DNA of 64,000 bases from Blastomonas fulva (GTDB taxonomy: Bacteria > Pseudomonadota > Alphaproteobacteria > Sphingomonadales > Sphingomonadaceae): NCBI RefSeq assembly GCF_003431825.1, contig NZ_CP020083.1, forward strand, positions 2,270,501-2,334,500. The letters are read 5' to 3'. The position numbers and the translations under genes are program-made. Positions 14,214-23,537 of the stretch are shown piece after piece; the first letter of the stretch is position 1; every line of letters begins with the position of its first letter. The notes beneath the pieces are model-generated. The model had not been told where the DNA came from. It ran no database searches and saw nothing but the letters and a program-made list of their open reading frames with translations.

Positions 14214-15185
14214 ATGATCGCAGCCCATCAGACCCCCGTCGATTCGCCTTTCGGTCGCCACAGCGAACCGCATGAGGTGCTCGCCGGGACCGATCTGACA
14301 GGCAGGAATGCGATCGTCACCGGGGGCTATTCGGGCATCGGGCTGGAAACGGTGCGCGCGCTGGCGGCAGCGGGCGCATCGGTCACCGTGCCTGCGCGCG
14401 ATAGTGCCAAGGCGCACGCCGCGCTGGACGGCATCAAGGGCGACATCCGCATCGCGCTGATGGACCTTGCCGATGTCGCATCGGTGCGGCGTTTTGGGCA
14501 GGGCTATGCCGAGAAGGTCACGCGGCTCGACCTGCTGATCAACAACGCAGGTGTCATGGCGTGCCCGGAAACACGGGTGGGGCCGGGCTGGGAGATGCAG
14601 TTCGGCACCAACCATATGGGCCATTTCGCGCTGGCCGACGTTCTGCTGCCGCTGCTTCAGCGTAGCGGCGAATGCCGCGTGGTGGCGCTGTCATCGACCG
14701 GGCACAAGCTTTCGGACATCCGCTGGGACGACCCCAACTGGACCGATGGCAGCTACGACAAATGGAAGGCTTATGGCCAGTCCAAGACCGCCAATGCGCT
14801 GTTCGCGGTCGCGCTGAATGCGCGGCTGGCCGAAAGCGGCGGTATGGCGTTTGCCGTCCACCCCGGCGGCATCATGACCCCGTTGCAGCGGCATCTGCCG
14901 ACCGAGGAAATGGTCGCATTGGGCTGGCTGAACGAGCAGGGCGAGATTGCCGAGGGTGCCCGCGCCATGTTCAAGACACCCGCGCAGGGCTGCACCACCA
15001 CGCTGTGGGCCGCCACCAGCCCGCTGCTGCACGGCAATGGCGGGGTCTATTGCGAGGATTGCAACATCGCGGCAGTCTCCAGCGGCGAGCCCGTCCGCTA
15101 TCGCTTTGTCGAGCCGCACGCGGTGGACAGCGACAGTGCCGAACGGCTGTGGGACCTGAGTGAGCGGCTGCTCGCAACGGCCTGA
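14214..15185 (+). CDS. Short-chain dehydrogenase/reductase (WW-oxidoreductase-like)
   Basis: A 323-residue SDR. The NAD(P) motif is AIVTGGYSGIG (about residue 30), followed by NNAGVMA (about 108), a catalytic VALSSTGH serine and YGQSKTANALFA with Tyr and Lys of the active site (about 190). The length, the AALDGIKGDIRIALMDLADV segment and the VHPGGIMTPL segment fit the retinol-dehydrogenase/WWOX-like SDR subgroup. The substrate is unknown. ATG 14214 follows GCAGGAGAGC. It lies just after ald, but the stop-to-start gap and different chemistry give no clear functional link. Confidence 0.9.
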   Translation: MIAAHQTPVDSPFGRHSEPHEVLAGTDLTGRNAIVTGGYSGIGLETVRALAAAGASVTVPARDSAKAHAALDGIKGDIRIALMDLADVASVRRFGQGYAEKVTRLDLLINNAGVMACPETRVGPGWEMQFGTNHMGHFALADVLLPLLQRSGECRVVALSSTGHKLSDIRWDDPNWTDGSYDKWKAYGQSKTANALFAVALNARLAESGGMAFAVHPGGIMTPLQRHLPTEEMVALGWLNEQGEIAEGARAMFKTPAQGCTTTLWAATSPLLHGNGGVYCEDCNIAAVSSGEPVRYRFVEPHAVDSDSAERLWDLSERLLATA

Positions 15186-15198
15186 GCCGCAAACTGCC

Positions 15199-15597
15199 CT
15201 AGCGGAAATCCGCAAACGCGATGAGCTTGCGAAACCCGGCCGTGCAGCTGGGCTTGCCATCGACCACGCGCTGCTCGACCCAGATATCGCCCGAGTGATA
15301 CCCCCATTGCGCCAGCCGCTTGCGGGGTTGTGCCACCGTCTGCCCGCCCAGCCAGCGCGCGACCGCAGGTTTGAGCGCCAGCCGCGCGCGGCCTTGCGCG
15401 TTGCAGGCGCGGGTGCCGTGCCAGCTTTCGATGGTCCTCGCGAGATCGGCCTGGACGCGGGTCCGCTTGCCTGGGACGATATCGTGATCGGCCGAGCGGA
15501 AGGACAGCATCTGCGCCTGTGCGGGCCAGCCAAGCACGACCCATGCACCCAGCACGCTGGTCAGGAACAGCGCCAGACCTATCGCCACTCGCCGCAT
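15199..15597 (-). CDS. Exported hypothetical protein
   Basis: A 132-residue protein with a signal peptide or single membrane segment (MRRVAIGLALFLTSVLGAWVVLG). The mature part has two cysteines (ACNAQGR and SCTAGF) that could form a disulfide, and tryptophan-rich segments (QWGYHSGDIWVEQRVVDG). It appears to be periplasmic and small. I do not recognise a family. ATG 15597 is preceded by GGGGGA. It converges with the SDR gene, with 13 bases between the stops, and no terminator is evident between them. Confidence 0.65.
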   Translation of the reverse strand: MRRVAIGLALFLTSVLGAWVVLGWPAQAQMLSFRSADHDIVPGKRTRVQADLARTIESWHGTRACNAQGRARLALKPAVARWLGGQTVAQPRKRLAQWGYHSGDIWVEQRVVDGKPSCTAGFRKLIAFADFR

Positions 15598-15864
15598 GGA
15601 GTCCCCCGAAGGCCGTCCTGCCGATGGCAAGACCCAAACACCCCGATCGATCGGCCCGATGCTGTGGCCGGGTGACAAGGGTGGCCTGATCGCCGGGGCC
15701 GGGGCACGAAAGATGGCCAGCAGCCAGTTGGGTCGACGAATACCCCCGGTCCCGCCGATCAGACCATGATCCTGCTAGCGCAAACGGGGCGAAACTAGGC
15801 TGTAGCAAATTGTTGCGAAGCGGTGAAAATCGCGGAGTATGCAGGTGACGCAGGCGTTACTCGA

Positions 15865-17307
15865 TCAGGTCAGCCGCACCTTGGGGGTGGCGATCACCAC
15901 CTTGTTGAGCAGCGCCTGCACCTCGGCATCGCCTTGCCACTGCTGGGCGATGCGCTTGTTCAGCGTCGCCGAATACCAGCGTTCGCCCAGCATCGCTGCC
16001 TGGCGCAGCAGCGCGACCAGCGTTTCGCGGTCGCCCATGCTGGAGGCCTGGAAGGCGGGGGTCATCCGAGTCTTGCGCTCGCCTGCGGCAAATTCGCGCT
16101 GGGCATCGGCCACCAGCACCAGATGCGCTGTCGCCGGATTGCGGACGACCGCCGTATCCAGTTTCTTTGCAAGCGCGAGCAGCTCGGGCACCTTGCGCAG
16201 CCTGGCCAGCTCGCCGAATTCACGGGCATAAGCGCGGATGTCGCCGCGCGAGATATGCGCCCAGGCCAGGCAGTTGCGGATCGTCGCATCGTCGGGATAT
16301 TGCGCCTTGAGCTGGTTGAGTTCGATCAGCGCACGACGGTCTCTTCCCGCCTGCCAGTGCGCGCACGCGCGTTCGATCGCGATCGCCGGAGTGCCCGGCA
16401 GCAGCAGCTGCGCGGTATCATACTCGCGCTGCGCCGCTGCATCCTGGCCCAGATCGGCCAGAACGTTGGCGTACCAGAAATGGCTCAGGCCATCGTGCGG
16501 GTCGAGCGTCAGCGCGCGTTGGAACGAATTGACCGCGCGTTGGGCGTCATAGCTCCACCAATACTGGATGAAGCCATTGGCACGATGCGCGGCTGGCAGG
16601 CGGCTGTCGAGCTTCAGCGCTTGTTCGACGGCGGATTTCGCCGCGCTATAGGCCCGGCTCTCGGTCGCCGCGCCGTATTCGCGCGTGATCAGCCATGCCT
16701 CGGCAAGGCCTGCATAAGCGGGCGCGAATTCGGGATCCGCGGCGATCACGCGCTCATACAGCCCGATCGCCCGGCTAAGCGCGGCGGGCGTTCGGCGAGC
16801 CCACAGATCACGCGCGGCGACATAGTCGCTGGCCACCTTGGGATCGCGGGGCAGGGGGACGATCTGTTCGCTGCGCGGTTCGCCGGGCGACTGCGCACCG
16901 CCAAGCATCGGCAGCGACACTGCAAGCACGCCAGCCAGCGCCACCGCGCCGAGGGAAGGCCACAGCCAGCGCCGGGACGATTGCGACGGTGCATCCGTCC
17001 CGAGCGATTGCGTCTGAGGCGCGGACGGTGGCGGTGCGCTGCTGGCGGGCAGCGGAGCTTCGGGCTCGGGCGCTGCAGGCGCGTCGGCAAGGTCGTCCTG
17101 CTCGGCGCGGCGAGCCCAGGTGGCAAGCTCGCGCTCATAGGCGAAAACGGATCCCTGTTTTCCGCCGGGCAGGCGGTGGACGGGCAGGTCACGCTCGCGC
17201 GCCCAGCGCATTACGGTCGTCCGGTCACGGCGGAAATATCCGGCGATAGACTTCCAGCCATCCAGTCTGCGATCGGGGGATTCCGGCTGGTTCACCACTG
17301 TTCTCAC
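15865..17307 (-). CDS. Membrane-anchored HTH-TPR regulator-like protein
   Basis: A 480-residue protein with three parts. Residues 1-65 form a MerR/excisionase-like DNA-binding domain (LDGWKSIAGYFRRDRTTVMRWARERDLPVHRLPGG, SVFAYERELATW). A proline-rich linker leads to one membrane span (WLWPSLGAVALAGVLAVSLPML, about 115-136). The rest is TPR-type helical repeats (AIGLYERVIAADPEFAPAYAGLAEAW, AVNSFQRALTLDPHDGLSHFWYANV). This resembles one-component regulators that bind DNA at the membrane and sense an external signal through the TPR part. Targets are unknown. No sensor kinase is nearby. Confidence 0.75.
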   Translation of the reverse strand: MRTVVNQPESPDRRLDGWKSIAGYFRRDRTTVMRWARERDLPVHRLPGGKQGSVFAYERELATWARRAEQDDLADAPAAPEPEAPLPASSAPPPSAPQTQSLGTDAPSQSSRRWLWPSLGAVALAGVLAVSLPMLGGAQSPGEPRSEQIVPLPRDPKVASDYVAARDLWARRTPAALSRAIGLYERVIAADPEFAPAYAGLAEAWLITREYGAATESRAYSAAKSAVEQALKLDSRLPAAHRANGFIQYWWSYDAQRAVNSFQRALTLDPHDGLSHFWYANVLADLGQDAAAQREYDTAQLLLPGTPAIAIERACAHWQAGRDRRALIELNQLKAQYPDDATIRNCLAWAHISRGDIRAYAREFGELARLRKVPELLALAKKLDTAVVRNPATAHLVLVADAQREFAAGERKTRMTPAFQASSMGDRETLVALLRQAAMLGERWYSATLNKRIAQQWQGDAEVQALLNKVVIATPKVRLT

Positions 17308-17487
17308 AGATGCCTAAGCGCGCGCTCAGCTGCCCGGACACGCACGATAGCCGCCGGAACGCACGCTGACATTATCGGCAATCTGCCGATGGAGTCCATC
17401 TAATATGCTGAAAACCAAGCGGATCGTGGCAGCTTAAAATCTCGGCGGGGGCAAAGAAATAATTTCCGCCGCCGATTGTGTCCGGGA

Positions 17488-17564
17488 TGGTAGCGGAGGA
17501 GGGACTTGAACCCCCGACCTACGGATTATGATTCCGCCGCTCTAACCAGCTGAGCTACTCCGCC
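17488..17564 (-). tRNA. tRNA-Met (anticodon CAT)
   Basis: A 77-nt tRNA on the minus strand. Acceptor GGCGGAG (17558-17564) pairs with CTCCGCT, and CCA is encoded at 17488-17490. The D arm is GCTC-AGCTGGTTA-GAGC, anticodon loop ATCATAA gives CAT, and the T arm contains GGGGGTTCAAGTCCC. The body looks like elongator tRNA-Met of alphaproteobacteria rather than initiator (first pair G-U, not a mismatch). Lysidine-modified Ile is the main alternative for a CAT anticodon. Confidence 0.93.
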
Positions 17565-17764
17565 ATCCCGGCGCGCCCGGCGCTTTACAGCCGGGGCAGG
17601 CCGCGCGCTATAGTTGGCACTTGCGCGATGGTCAAACCAAAATGCGCCTCAACACCGCTATTGGATAGCGCCATGATGTGCAGGCTTGTTTTCCGCAGCG
17701 TCAACCGGCACATGGCGCGCAGGATCACGGTTGCCGAAAGGCCATCGAGCAGGAGAGGGATGCG

Positions 17765-19000
17765 GTGCAGGACAGCTATGACATTGCCATCGTCGGAGCA
17801 GGACACGCGGGCGCACAGGCGGCGATCTGTCTGCGCCAGATGGGGTTCGCAGGCTCGATTGCGCTGATCGGCGAGGAGCAGTTTCCGCCCTATGAGCGGC
17901 CGCCGCTCTCCAAGGAATATCTCGCCGGCGACAAGCCGTTCGAGCGAATCCTGCTGCGTCCCGAAACCTTCTGGAGCGAGCGGCAGGTTGACCTGCAGCT
18001 CGGCAAGCGGGTGACCGCGGTCGATCCGTTCGCCAAGTTGCTGACCACCAGTGGCGGCACGCAGACCGGCTATGGCCAGCTGATCTGGGCAACCGGCGGC
18101 ACGCCCCGGATGATGGATTGCCAGGGCAGCAATGCCAGCAACGTCTTTGCCGTGCGCACCCGCGCCGATGTCGACAAGATCATGGCGCGGCTCGACAACA
18201 CGCAGAGCGTCGCGATCATCGGCGGCGGCTATATCGGGCTGGAAGCGGCCGCGGTAATGCGCAAGCTGGGCAAGCAGGTCACGCTGATCGAGGCGCTGGA
18301 CCGGGTGCTCTCGCGGGTTGCCGGCCCGTCGCTGTCGGCGTTCTTCGAAAAGGAACACCGCGACCATGGGGTGGATCTGCGCACCGGCTACACCGTCGAT
18401 CACATCGAGACCGACGAGGCGGGGCATGCGGTCGCGGTGCGCTGCGGCAATGGCGAGCGGATCGCGGCGGACATGGTGATCGTCGGTATCGGCATCATCG
18501 CGCAGACCGGGCCGCTGATCGCAGCCGGGGCAGCGGGCGGCAACGGGGTCGATGTCGACGAGTTCTGCCGCACAAGCCTTCCTGATGTCTATGCCATCGG
18601 CGATTGCGCCGCGCACGCCAACGCCTTTGCCAACGACCGGGTGATCCGGCTGGAATCGGTGCAGAATGCCAACGACCAGGCCAAGGTCGCCGCAAGCCAC
18701 ATCATGGGAACAGCAGAGCCCTATCAGGCGATCCCGTGGTTCTGGTCCAACCAGTATGACCTCAGGCTGCAGACCGTCGGCCTGTCGGTGGACTACGATC
18801 AGGAACTCGTCCGCGGCGATCCTGTCAGCCGCAGCTTCTCGGTGATCTATCTGCGCGGCGGCAAGGTGATCGCTCTCGACTGCGTCAATGCCACCAAGGA
18901 CTATGTCCAGGGCCGCAAGGCGGTGCTCGAAGGCGTGCCGCTCGATCTGACGGAACTGGCCAATCCGGCTATCCCGATCAAGGAAGTCAGTCACGCTTGA
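17765..19000 (+). CDS. FAD-dependent ferredoxin reductase-like oxidoreductase
   Basis: A 411-residue flavoprotein of the ferredoxin/rubredoxin/putidaredoxin reductase family. The first Rossmann motif is DIAIVGAGHAGAQAA (residues 6-20), with PPYERPPLSKEYLAG for FAD contact. The second is VAIIGGGYIGLEAAAVMRKLG (about 150) for NAD(P)H. DVYAIGDCA near residue 275 and a C-terminal reductase domain follow. It moves electrons from NAD(P)H to a small iron-sulfur protein, perhaps for a P450 or ring-hydroxylating oxygenase, but no ferredoxin is next to it. GTG 17765 is preferred because AGGAGAGG lies upstream and the domain begins immediately. Confidence 0.9.
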   Translation: MQDSYDIAIVGAGHAGAQAAICLRQMGFAGSIALIGEEQFPPYERPPLSKEYLAGDKPFERILLRPETFWSERQVDLQLGKRVTAVDPFAKLLTTSGGTQTGYGQLIWATGGTPRMMDCQGSNASNVFAVRTRADVDKIMARLDNTQSVAIIGGGYIGLEAAAVMRKLGKQVTLIEALDRVLSRVAGPSLSAFFEKEHRDHGVDLRTGYTVDHIETDEAGHAVAVRCGNGERIAADMVIVGIGIIAQTGPLIAAGAAGGNGVDVDEFCRTSLPDVYAIGDCAAHANAFANDRVIRLESVQNANDQAKVAASHIMGTAEPYQAIPWFWSNQYDLRLQTVGLSVDYDQELVRGDPVSRSFSVIYLRGGKVIALDCVNATKDYVQGRKAVLEGVPLDLTELANPAIPIKEVSHA

Positions 19001-19181
19001 ACGACCTGAATGCCGTCAACCGACCGCAGCACTGGCAGATTGCGAAATTTTGTTGCCGGGGATGAAACAAACTTGCCCCGTCAGGGGTTAGCCTTCTAAT
19101 ACCGCGCCATAATCGTATACGGTGTCCCTAAGTTTCTGCGAGTCTGTCATTTCCTTATCCGTTCGACCAACACGAACGATC

Positions 19182-20336
19182 GTGAAGCACGTCGCCCTGG
19201 CAGGGCTGGCGGCGCTCGCGCTTGCCGGATGTTCTAGCGCAGAGGAGGACAAGAGCGGCGAACGGCCTGTGCCCGAAGTCGGCTTCGTTGTCGTCCGGTC
19301 GAGCCCCGTGCCCGTTTCGGTCGAGCTAGCCGGGCGGATCGCTGCTTTCGAGATGTCCGAGGTTCGCCCGCAGGTCACCGGCATCATCCGCCGCAGGTTC
19401 TTCGCCGAGGGCGCGGTGGTGCGGGCAGGGCAGACGCTCTACGAAATCGATCCAAGGCTGTATCGGGCGGCGACCGCAGAGGCGAACGCCAACCTCAACA
19501 GTGCCATGGCCAATGCCGAGGCAACCCGCATCCGGGCCGAGCGGCTGAAGCCGCTGGCCGAGGCGCAGGCGGTGGCGCTGCAGGATTATGTCGATGCCGC
19601 CGCCGCCGCGCGTCAGGCTGCCGCAGCGGTCCAGCAAAGCCGCGCGCAGTTGCAGACCGCCGACGTCAACCTGCAGTTCACCCGCGTTCCCGCGCCGATC
19701 ACCGGGCGCATCGGGCGTTCGCTGTTCACCGTGGGCGCGCTGGTTACCGGCAACCAGGCCGAGCCGCTGGCGATAATTCAGGGGGTCGACCCCGTGTTCG
19801 TGGACATCCAGCAATCGAGCGCGGAACTGCTGACGCTGCGCCGCTCGCTCGCGCAGGGCGGGGCTGCGCCAGCGAGTGCAGAGGTGTCGCTGGTGCTGGA
19901 AGATGGCAGCGACTACGGGCAGCGCGGTGTGGTGCAATTCTCCGAAGTGATGGTCAACGCCGCGACCGGTACGGTCACGCTGCGCGCGCGCTTTGCCAAT
20001 CCGCAGGGGCTGCTTTTGCCCGGCATGTTCGTCCGCGCCCGCTTCGACCAGGCGATCAACACCAGCGCCATTCTGGTTCCGCAGGCCGGGCTCAGCCGCA
20101 ATGCCCGCGGCCAGGCGGCGGTCTTCGTGATCGACGCGCAGAACCGCGCGACCGAACGCCAGGTGACCGCAGACAGGGCCGTGGGCACCGACTGGGTGAT
20201 CACCAAGGGACTGAAGCCGGGCGACAAGGTGATCGTCCAGGGGCTGGCCAAGGTCAGGCCCGGCGCGCCGGTCCGCCCGGTTCCGGCCAGCAAGCCGCAG
20301 GTGATCGCACCGCCGCCCCCGCCGAAGCGCGGCTGA
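19182..20336 (+). CDS. RND efflux periplasmic adaptor (membrane fusion) lipoprotein
   Basis: An AcrA/MexA-type adaptor. The signal ends LALAGCSS, giving a lipobox cysteine, so it is probably a lipoprotein of the inner membrane. Then come VELAGRIAAFEMSEVRPQVTG (lipoyl half motif), a helical hairpin rich in alanine (about 90-150), the second half motif (NLQFTRVPAPITGRIG), a beta barrel and a C-terminal membrane-proximal domain with GLKPGDKVIVQGLAKVRPG. GTG 19182 begins right before the signal core; an in-frame GTG at 19122 would add 20 residues. Neither has a clear ribosome site. It is the first gene of a tripartite efflux operon. Confidence 0.92.
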   Translation: MKHVALAGLAALALAGCSSAEEDKSGERPVPEVGFVVVRSSPVPVSVELAGRIAAFEMSEVRPQVTGIIRRRFFAEGAVVRAGQTLYEIDPRLYRAATAEANANLNSAMANAEATRIRAERLKPLAEAQAVALQDYVDAAAAARQAAAAVQQSRAQLQTADVNLQFTRVPAPITGRIGRSLFTVGALVTGNQAEPLAIIQGVDPVFVDIQQSSAELLTLRRSLAQGGAAPASAEVSLVLEDGSDYGQRGVVQFSEVMVNAATGTVTLRARFANPQGLLLPGMFVRARFDQAINTSAILVPQAGLSRNARGQAAVFVIDAQNRATERQVTADRAVGTDWVITKGLKPGDKVIVQGLAKVRPGAPVRPVPASKPQVIAPPPPPKRG

Positions 20337-20345
20337 GGCCGGCGC

Positions 20346-23300
20346 ATGTCACGGATCTTCATAGAGCGGCCGATCTTCGCCTGGGTGCTGGCGATCATCA
20401 CCATGCTGGCCGGGGTCGGGGCGATCTATCTGCTGCCGATCGAACAATATCCCGATGTCGCTCCGCCACAGGTCAACATCCGCGCGACCTTCCCCGGAGC
20501 ATCGGCGGACACGCTGGAAAACAGCGTCACCCAGATCATCGAGCAGCAGCTCACCGGGATCGACGGGCTGCTCTATTTCAATTCCAGCTCAAGCTCGCGC
20601 GGGCAGGTGACGATCAGCGCGACGTTCGAAAAGGGCACCGATCCCGATATCGCTCAGGTCCAGGTGCAGAACCAGGTCCAGCAGGCGCTGGCCCGCCTGC
20701 CGCAGCAGGTGCAGCAGCAGGGGCTGCGCGTTACCAAGTCCAACCCCGATTTCCTGCTGATCGTCGGCGTCTACGATGAGACCGACCGCAGCACCAATAT
20801 CGACGTCTCCGACTTCCTCGTCTCCAACCTGCAGGATCAGCTCGCGCGGATCGAGGGGGTCGGCGAGACCAACGTGTTCGGCTCGCAATATGCGATGCGC
20901 ATCTGGATGGACCCGGACCGGCTGGCTTCGGTCGGTTTGATGCCCGGTGACGTGATCACCGCGATCCGTAACCAGAACACCGAAGTGGCCGCAGGCGAGG
21001 TGGGTGGCCTGCCCCAGCCCGATACCAACCAGCTCAACGCCACGGTAACCTCGCAATCGCGGCTGCGAACCGTCGACGAGTTCAAGGCGATCATTCTCAA
21101 GTCCGAACAGAGCGGCGCGATCGTCCGCCTGTCCGATGTCGCCCGGGTGGAGTTGGGGGCAGAGAATTACTCCGCATCCAGCCGGATCAACGGCCATCCG
21201 GGGGCAGGTCTTGCGGTGTCGTCCGCGCCGGGCGCCGACGCGCTGGCAACCGCAGATCTGGTCAAGCAGGCGGTCAGCGAGGCTGAGGCGAACTTCCCGC
21301 CCGGCTACAAGGTCGCCTATGCCAACGATACCACCGCGTTCATCCGGCTGTCGATCGACGAGGTCGTCCAGACGCTGATCGAGGCGATCATCCTGGTCGT
21401 CATCGTGATGTTCGTGTTCCTGCAGAGCTGGCGCGCGACGCTGATCCCCACCATCGCGGTTCCGGTGGTGCTGCTGGGCACGTTCGCGATCTTCTATCTG
21501 TTCGATTTCTCGATCAACACGCTCACCCTGTTCGGGCTGGTGCTGGCCATCGGCCTGCTGGTCGATGATGCCATCGTGGTCGTCGAGAACGTCGAGCGGT
21601 TGATGGAGGAAGACCCCGAGCTCACGCCCAAGGAAGCCACGATCAAGTCGATGGCCGAAATCCAGGTCGCGCTGGTCGCCATTGCGGTTGTGCTCTCTGC
21701 GGTGTTCCTGCCGATGGCGTTCTTCGGCGGATCGACCGGGGTGATCTACCGCCAGTTCTCGATCACCATCGTCTCGGCGATGGTCCTCTCGGCGCTGGTC
21801 GCGCTGATCCTCAGCCCGGCGCTGACCGCCAGCCTGTTGCGGCAGAAGCAGATCGACGGGCACGAGCGGCAAAGCTGGCTCGAACGCCGCTGGCCAGCTG
21901 GCGCGCGGCGCGTCGACAAGGCGCAGCACTGGTTCAACCACGGCTTTGCGCGCGGTACCGACCGCTATGTCGCTGCGGTCGAGAAGGTGGTGGACCGCAA
22001 ATGGCTGTTCCTTGCGATCTATGCGATCGTCCTGGTCCTGCTCGCGGTGCTGTTCGTGCGGCTGCCCACCAGCTTCCTGCCGACCGAGGACCAGGGTTCT
22101 GCGCGCGTGCAATTCCGCCTGCCCGCCGGTGCCACCCAGGGTCGCACCCGCGAGGTGCAGCTGGCGATCGAGAAGTACATGCTGGAAAAGGAACGCGACA
22201 ACATCGCGGTGATGTTCATCGTTGCCGGTGGCGGGCAAGGCGCGGCGGGACAGAACACCGGCCAGGGCTTCGTCAACTTCGTCGACTGGTCCGAGCGCGA
22301 GGGCGCGGAAAACTCAGCCGACGGAATTGTCGAGCGCGCCGGAAAGGCATTTTCGCAGTTCCGCGATGCGCAGGTCAACGCGCTTGTCCCCGCCGCCATT
22401 CGCGGCCTTGGGCAGACCAACGGCTTCAGCCTACAGTTGCAGAACACCAGCGGCATGACTCGCGAAGAGTTTACCGCCGCGCGCGACAAATTGCTCGAGC
22501 TGGCGGAAGGCGACCCTGTGCTGGCCGGCGTCCGGCTGGGCGAGCTGCCCGATGTCGCGACGCTGCAGGTCAACATCGATCAGCCCAAGCTGGCAGCGCT
22601 GGGGCTCAACCAGCAGGATGTGAACACCACGCTGTCGGCCGCCTGGGGCGGGCAGTATGTCAACGACTTCATCGATCGCGGCCGGGTCAAGCGCGTGTTC
22701 GTGCAGGGCGACGCGCCCTATCGCGCGACGCCCGATGATCTCAATGCCTGGTTCGTGCGCGGCGCGCAGGGCCAGATGGCGCCGTTCTCCGCCTTTGCCC
22801 GCACCAGCTGGGCGACCACGCCGACCACGCTGTCGCGCTTTCAGGGCTATCCCAGCTTCCAGTTCGAAGGCCAGGCTGCGCCGGGCGAAAGCTCGGGCGC
22901 TGCGATGGACCGGATCGAGGAGCTTGCGAAAGAGATTCCCGGGGTCGGCGTCGCCTGGTCTGGCCTGTCGTTTCAGGAACGGCTGTCCTCAGGACAGGCG
23001 CCCTTGCTTTACGGCCTCTCGCTGCTGGTTGTCTTCCTGTGCCTGGCTGCACTGTACGAAAGCTGGACCATTCCAGTTGCGGTGATGCTTGTCATCCCGC
23101 TGGGGCTGGTCGGCGCGGTGTTCGCGGTGACGCTGCGCGGGCTGGAGAACGACGTATATCTGCAGATCGGGCTGCTCACCACCATGGGGCTGGCGGCGAA
23201 GAACGCCATTCTGGTGATCGAGTTCGCCGAACAGGCGGAAAAGCGTGGGAGCCGCGTGATCGATGCGGCGCTGGAAGCGGCGCGGCTGCGGTTGCGACCG

Positions 23301-23537
23301 ATCCTGATGACCAGCCTTGCCTTCATCTTCGGCGTGCTCCCCCTGGCGCTATCCAGCGGAGCAGGGGCCAACAGCCGCATCGCCATCGGCACGTCGGTGA
23401 TCGGCGGCATGCTGACCGCGACGGTGCTGGCGATCTTCTTCATCCCGCTGTTCTTCGTGCTGGTCCGCCGCACCACGCGCGATACCTTGAAGAAGCTGCA
23501 CATCGGCGAACCTAAAACGAGCGAGGGCGCGGCATGA
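20346..23537 (+). CDS. RND multidrug efflux permease (AcrB/MexB type)
   Basis: A 1063-residue inner-membrane transporter of the HAE1 family. It begins MSRIFIERPIFAWVLAIITM (TM1) and has GIDGLLYFNSSSSS in the pore domain. Two similar halves each have about six membrane spans, for example VVIVMFVFLQSWRATLIPTI and GLVLAIGLLVDDAIVVVENV (with the proton-relay Asp pair in TM4), then GLAAKNAILVIEFA in the second half. It exports drugs and other amphiphiles using the proton gradient, as a trimer linked to the adaptor and outer-membrane channel. It starts 9 bases after the adaptor stop and overlaps the next gene by four bases. Confidence 0.97.
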   Translation: MSRIFIERPIFAWVLAIITMLAGVGAIYLLPIEQYPDVAPPQVNIRATFPGASADTLENSVTQIIEQQLTGIDGLLYFNSSSSSRGQVTISATFEKGTDPDIAQVQVQNQVQQALARLPQQVQQQGLRVTKSNPDFLLIVGVYDETDRSTNIDVSDFLVSNLQDQLARIEGVGETNVFGSQYAMRIWMDPDRLASVGLMPGDVITAIRNQNTEVAAGEVGGLPQPDTNQLNATVTSQSRLRTVDEFKAIILKSEQSGAIVRLSDVARVELGAENYSASSRINGHPGAGLAVSSAPGADALATADLVKQAVSEAEANFPPGYKVAYANDTTAFIRLSIDEVVQTLIEAIILVVIVMFVFLQSWRATLIPTIAVPVVLLGTFAIFYLFDFSINTLTLFGLVLAIGLLVDDAIVVVENVERLMEEDPELTPKEATIKSMAEIQVALVAIAVVLSAVFLPMAFFGGSTGVIYRQFSITIVSAMVLSALVALILSPALTASLLRQKQIDGHERQSWLERRWPAGARRVDKAQHWFNHGFARGTDRYVAAVEKVVDRKWLFLAIYAIVLVLLAVLFVRLPTSFLPTEDQGSARVQFRLPAGATQGRTREVQLAIEKYMLEKERDNIAVMFIVAGGGQGAAGQNTGQGFVNFVDWSEREGAENSADGIVERAGKAFSQFRDAQVNALVPAAIRGLGQTNGFSLQLQNTSGMTREEFTAARDKLLELAEGDPVLAGVRLGELPDVATLQVNIDQPKLAALGLNQQDVNTTLSAAWGGQYVNDFIDRGRVKRVFVQGDAPYRATPDDLNAWFVRGAQGQMAPFSAFARTSWATTPTTLSRFQGYPSFQFEGQAAPGESSGAAMDRIEELAKEIPGVGVAWSGLSFQERLSSGQAPLLYGLSLLVVFLCLAALYESWTIPVAVMLVIPLGLVGAVFAVTLRGLENDVYLQIGLLTTMGLAAKNAILVIEFAEQAEKRGSRVIDAALEAARLRLRPILMTSLAFIFGVLPLALSSGAGANSRIAIGTSVIGGMLTATVLAIFFIPLFFVLVRRTTRDTLKKLHIGEPKTSEGAA

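Noticed and set aside
20589..22238. A 549-codon minus frame opposite the RND permease
   Set aside because: It is histidine- and aspartate-rich antisense translation without any domain.
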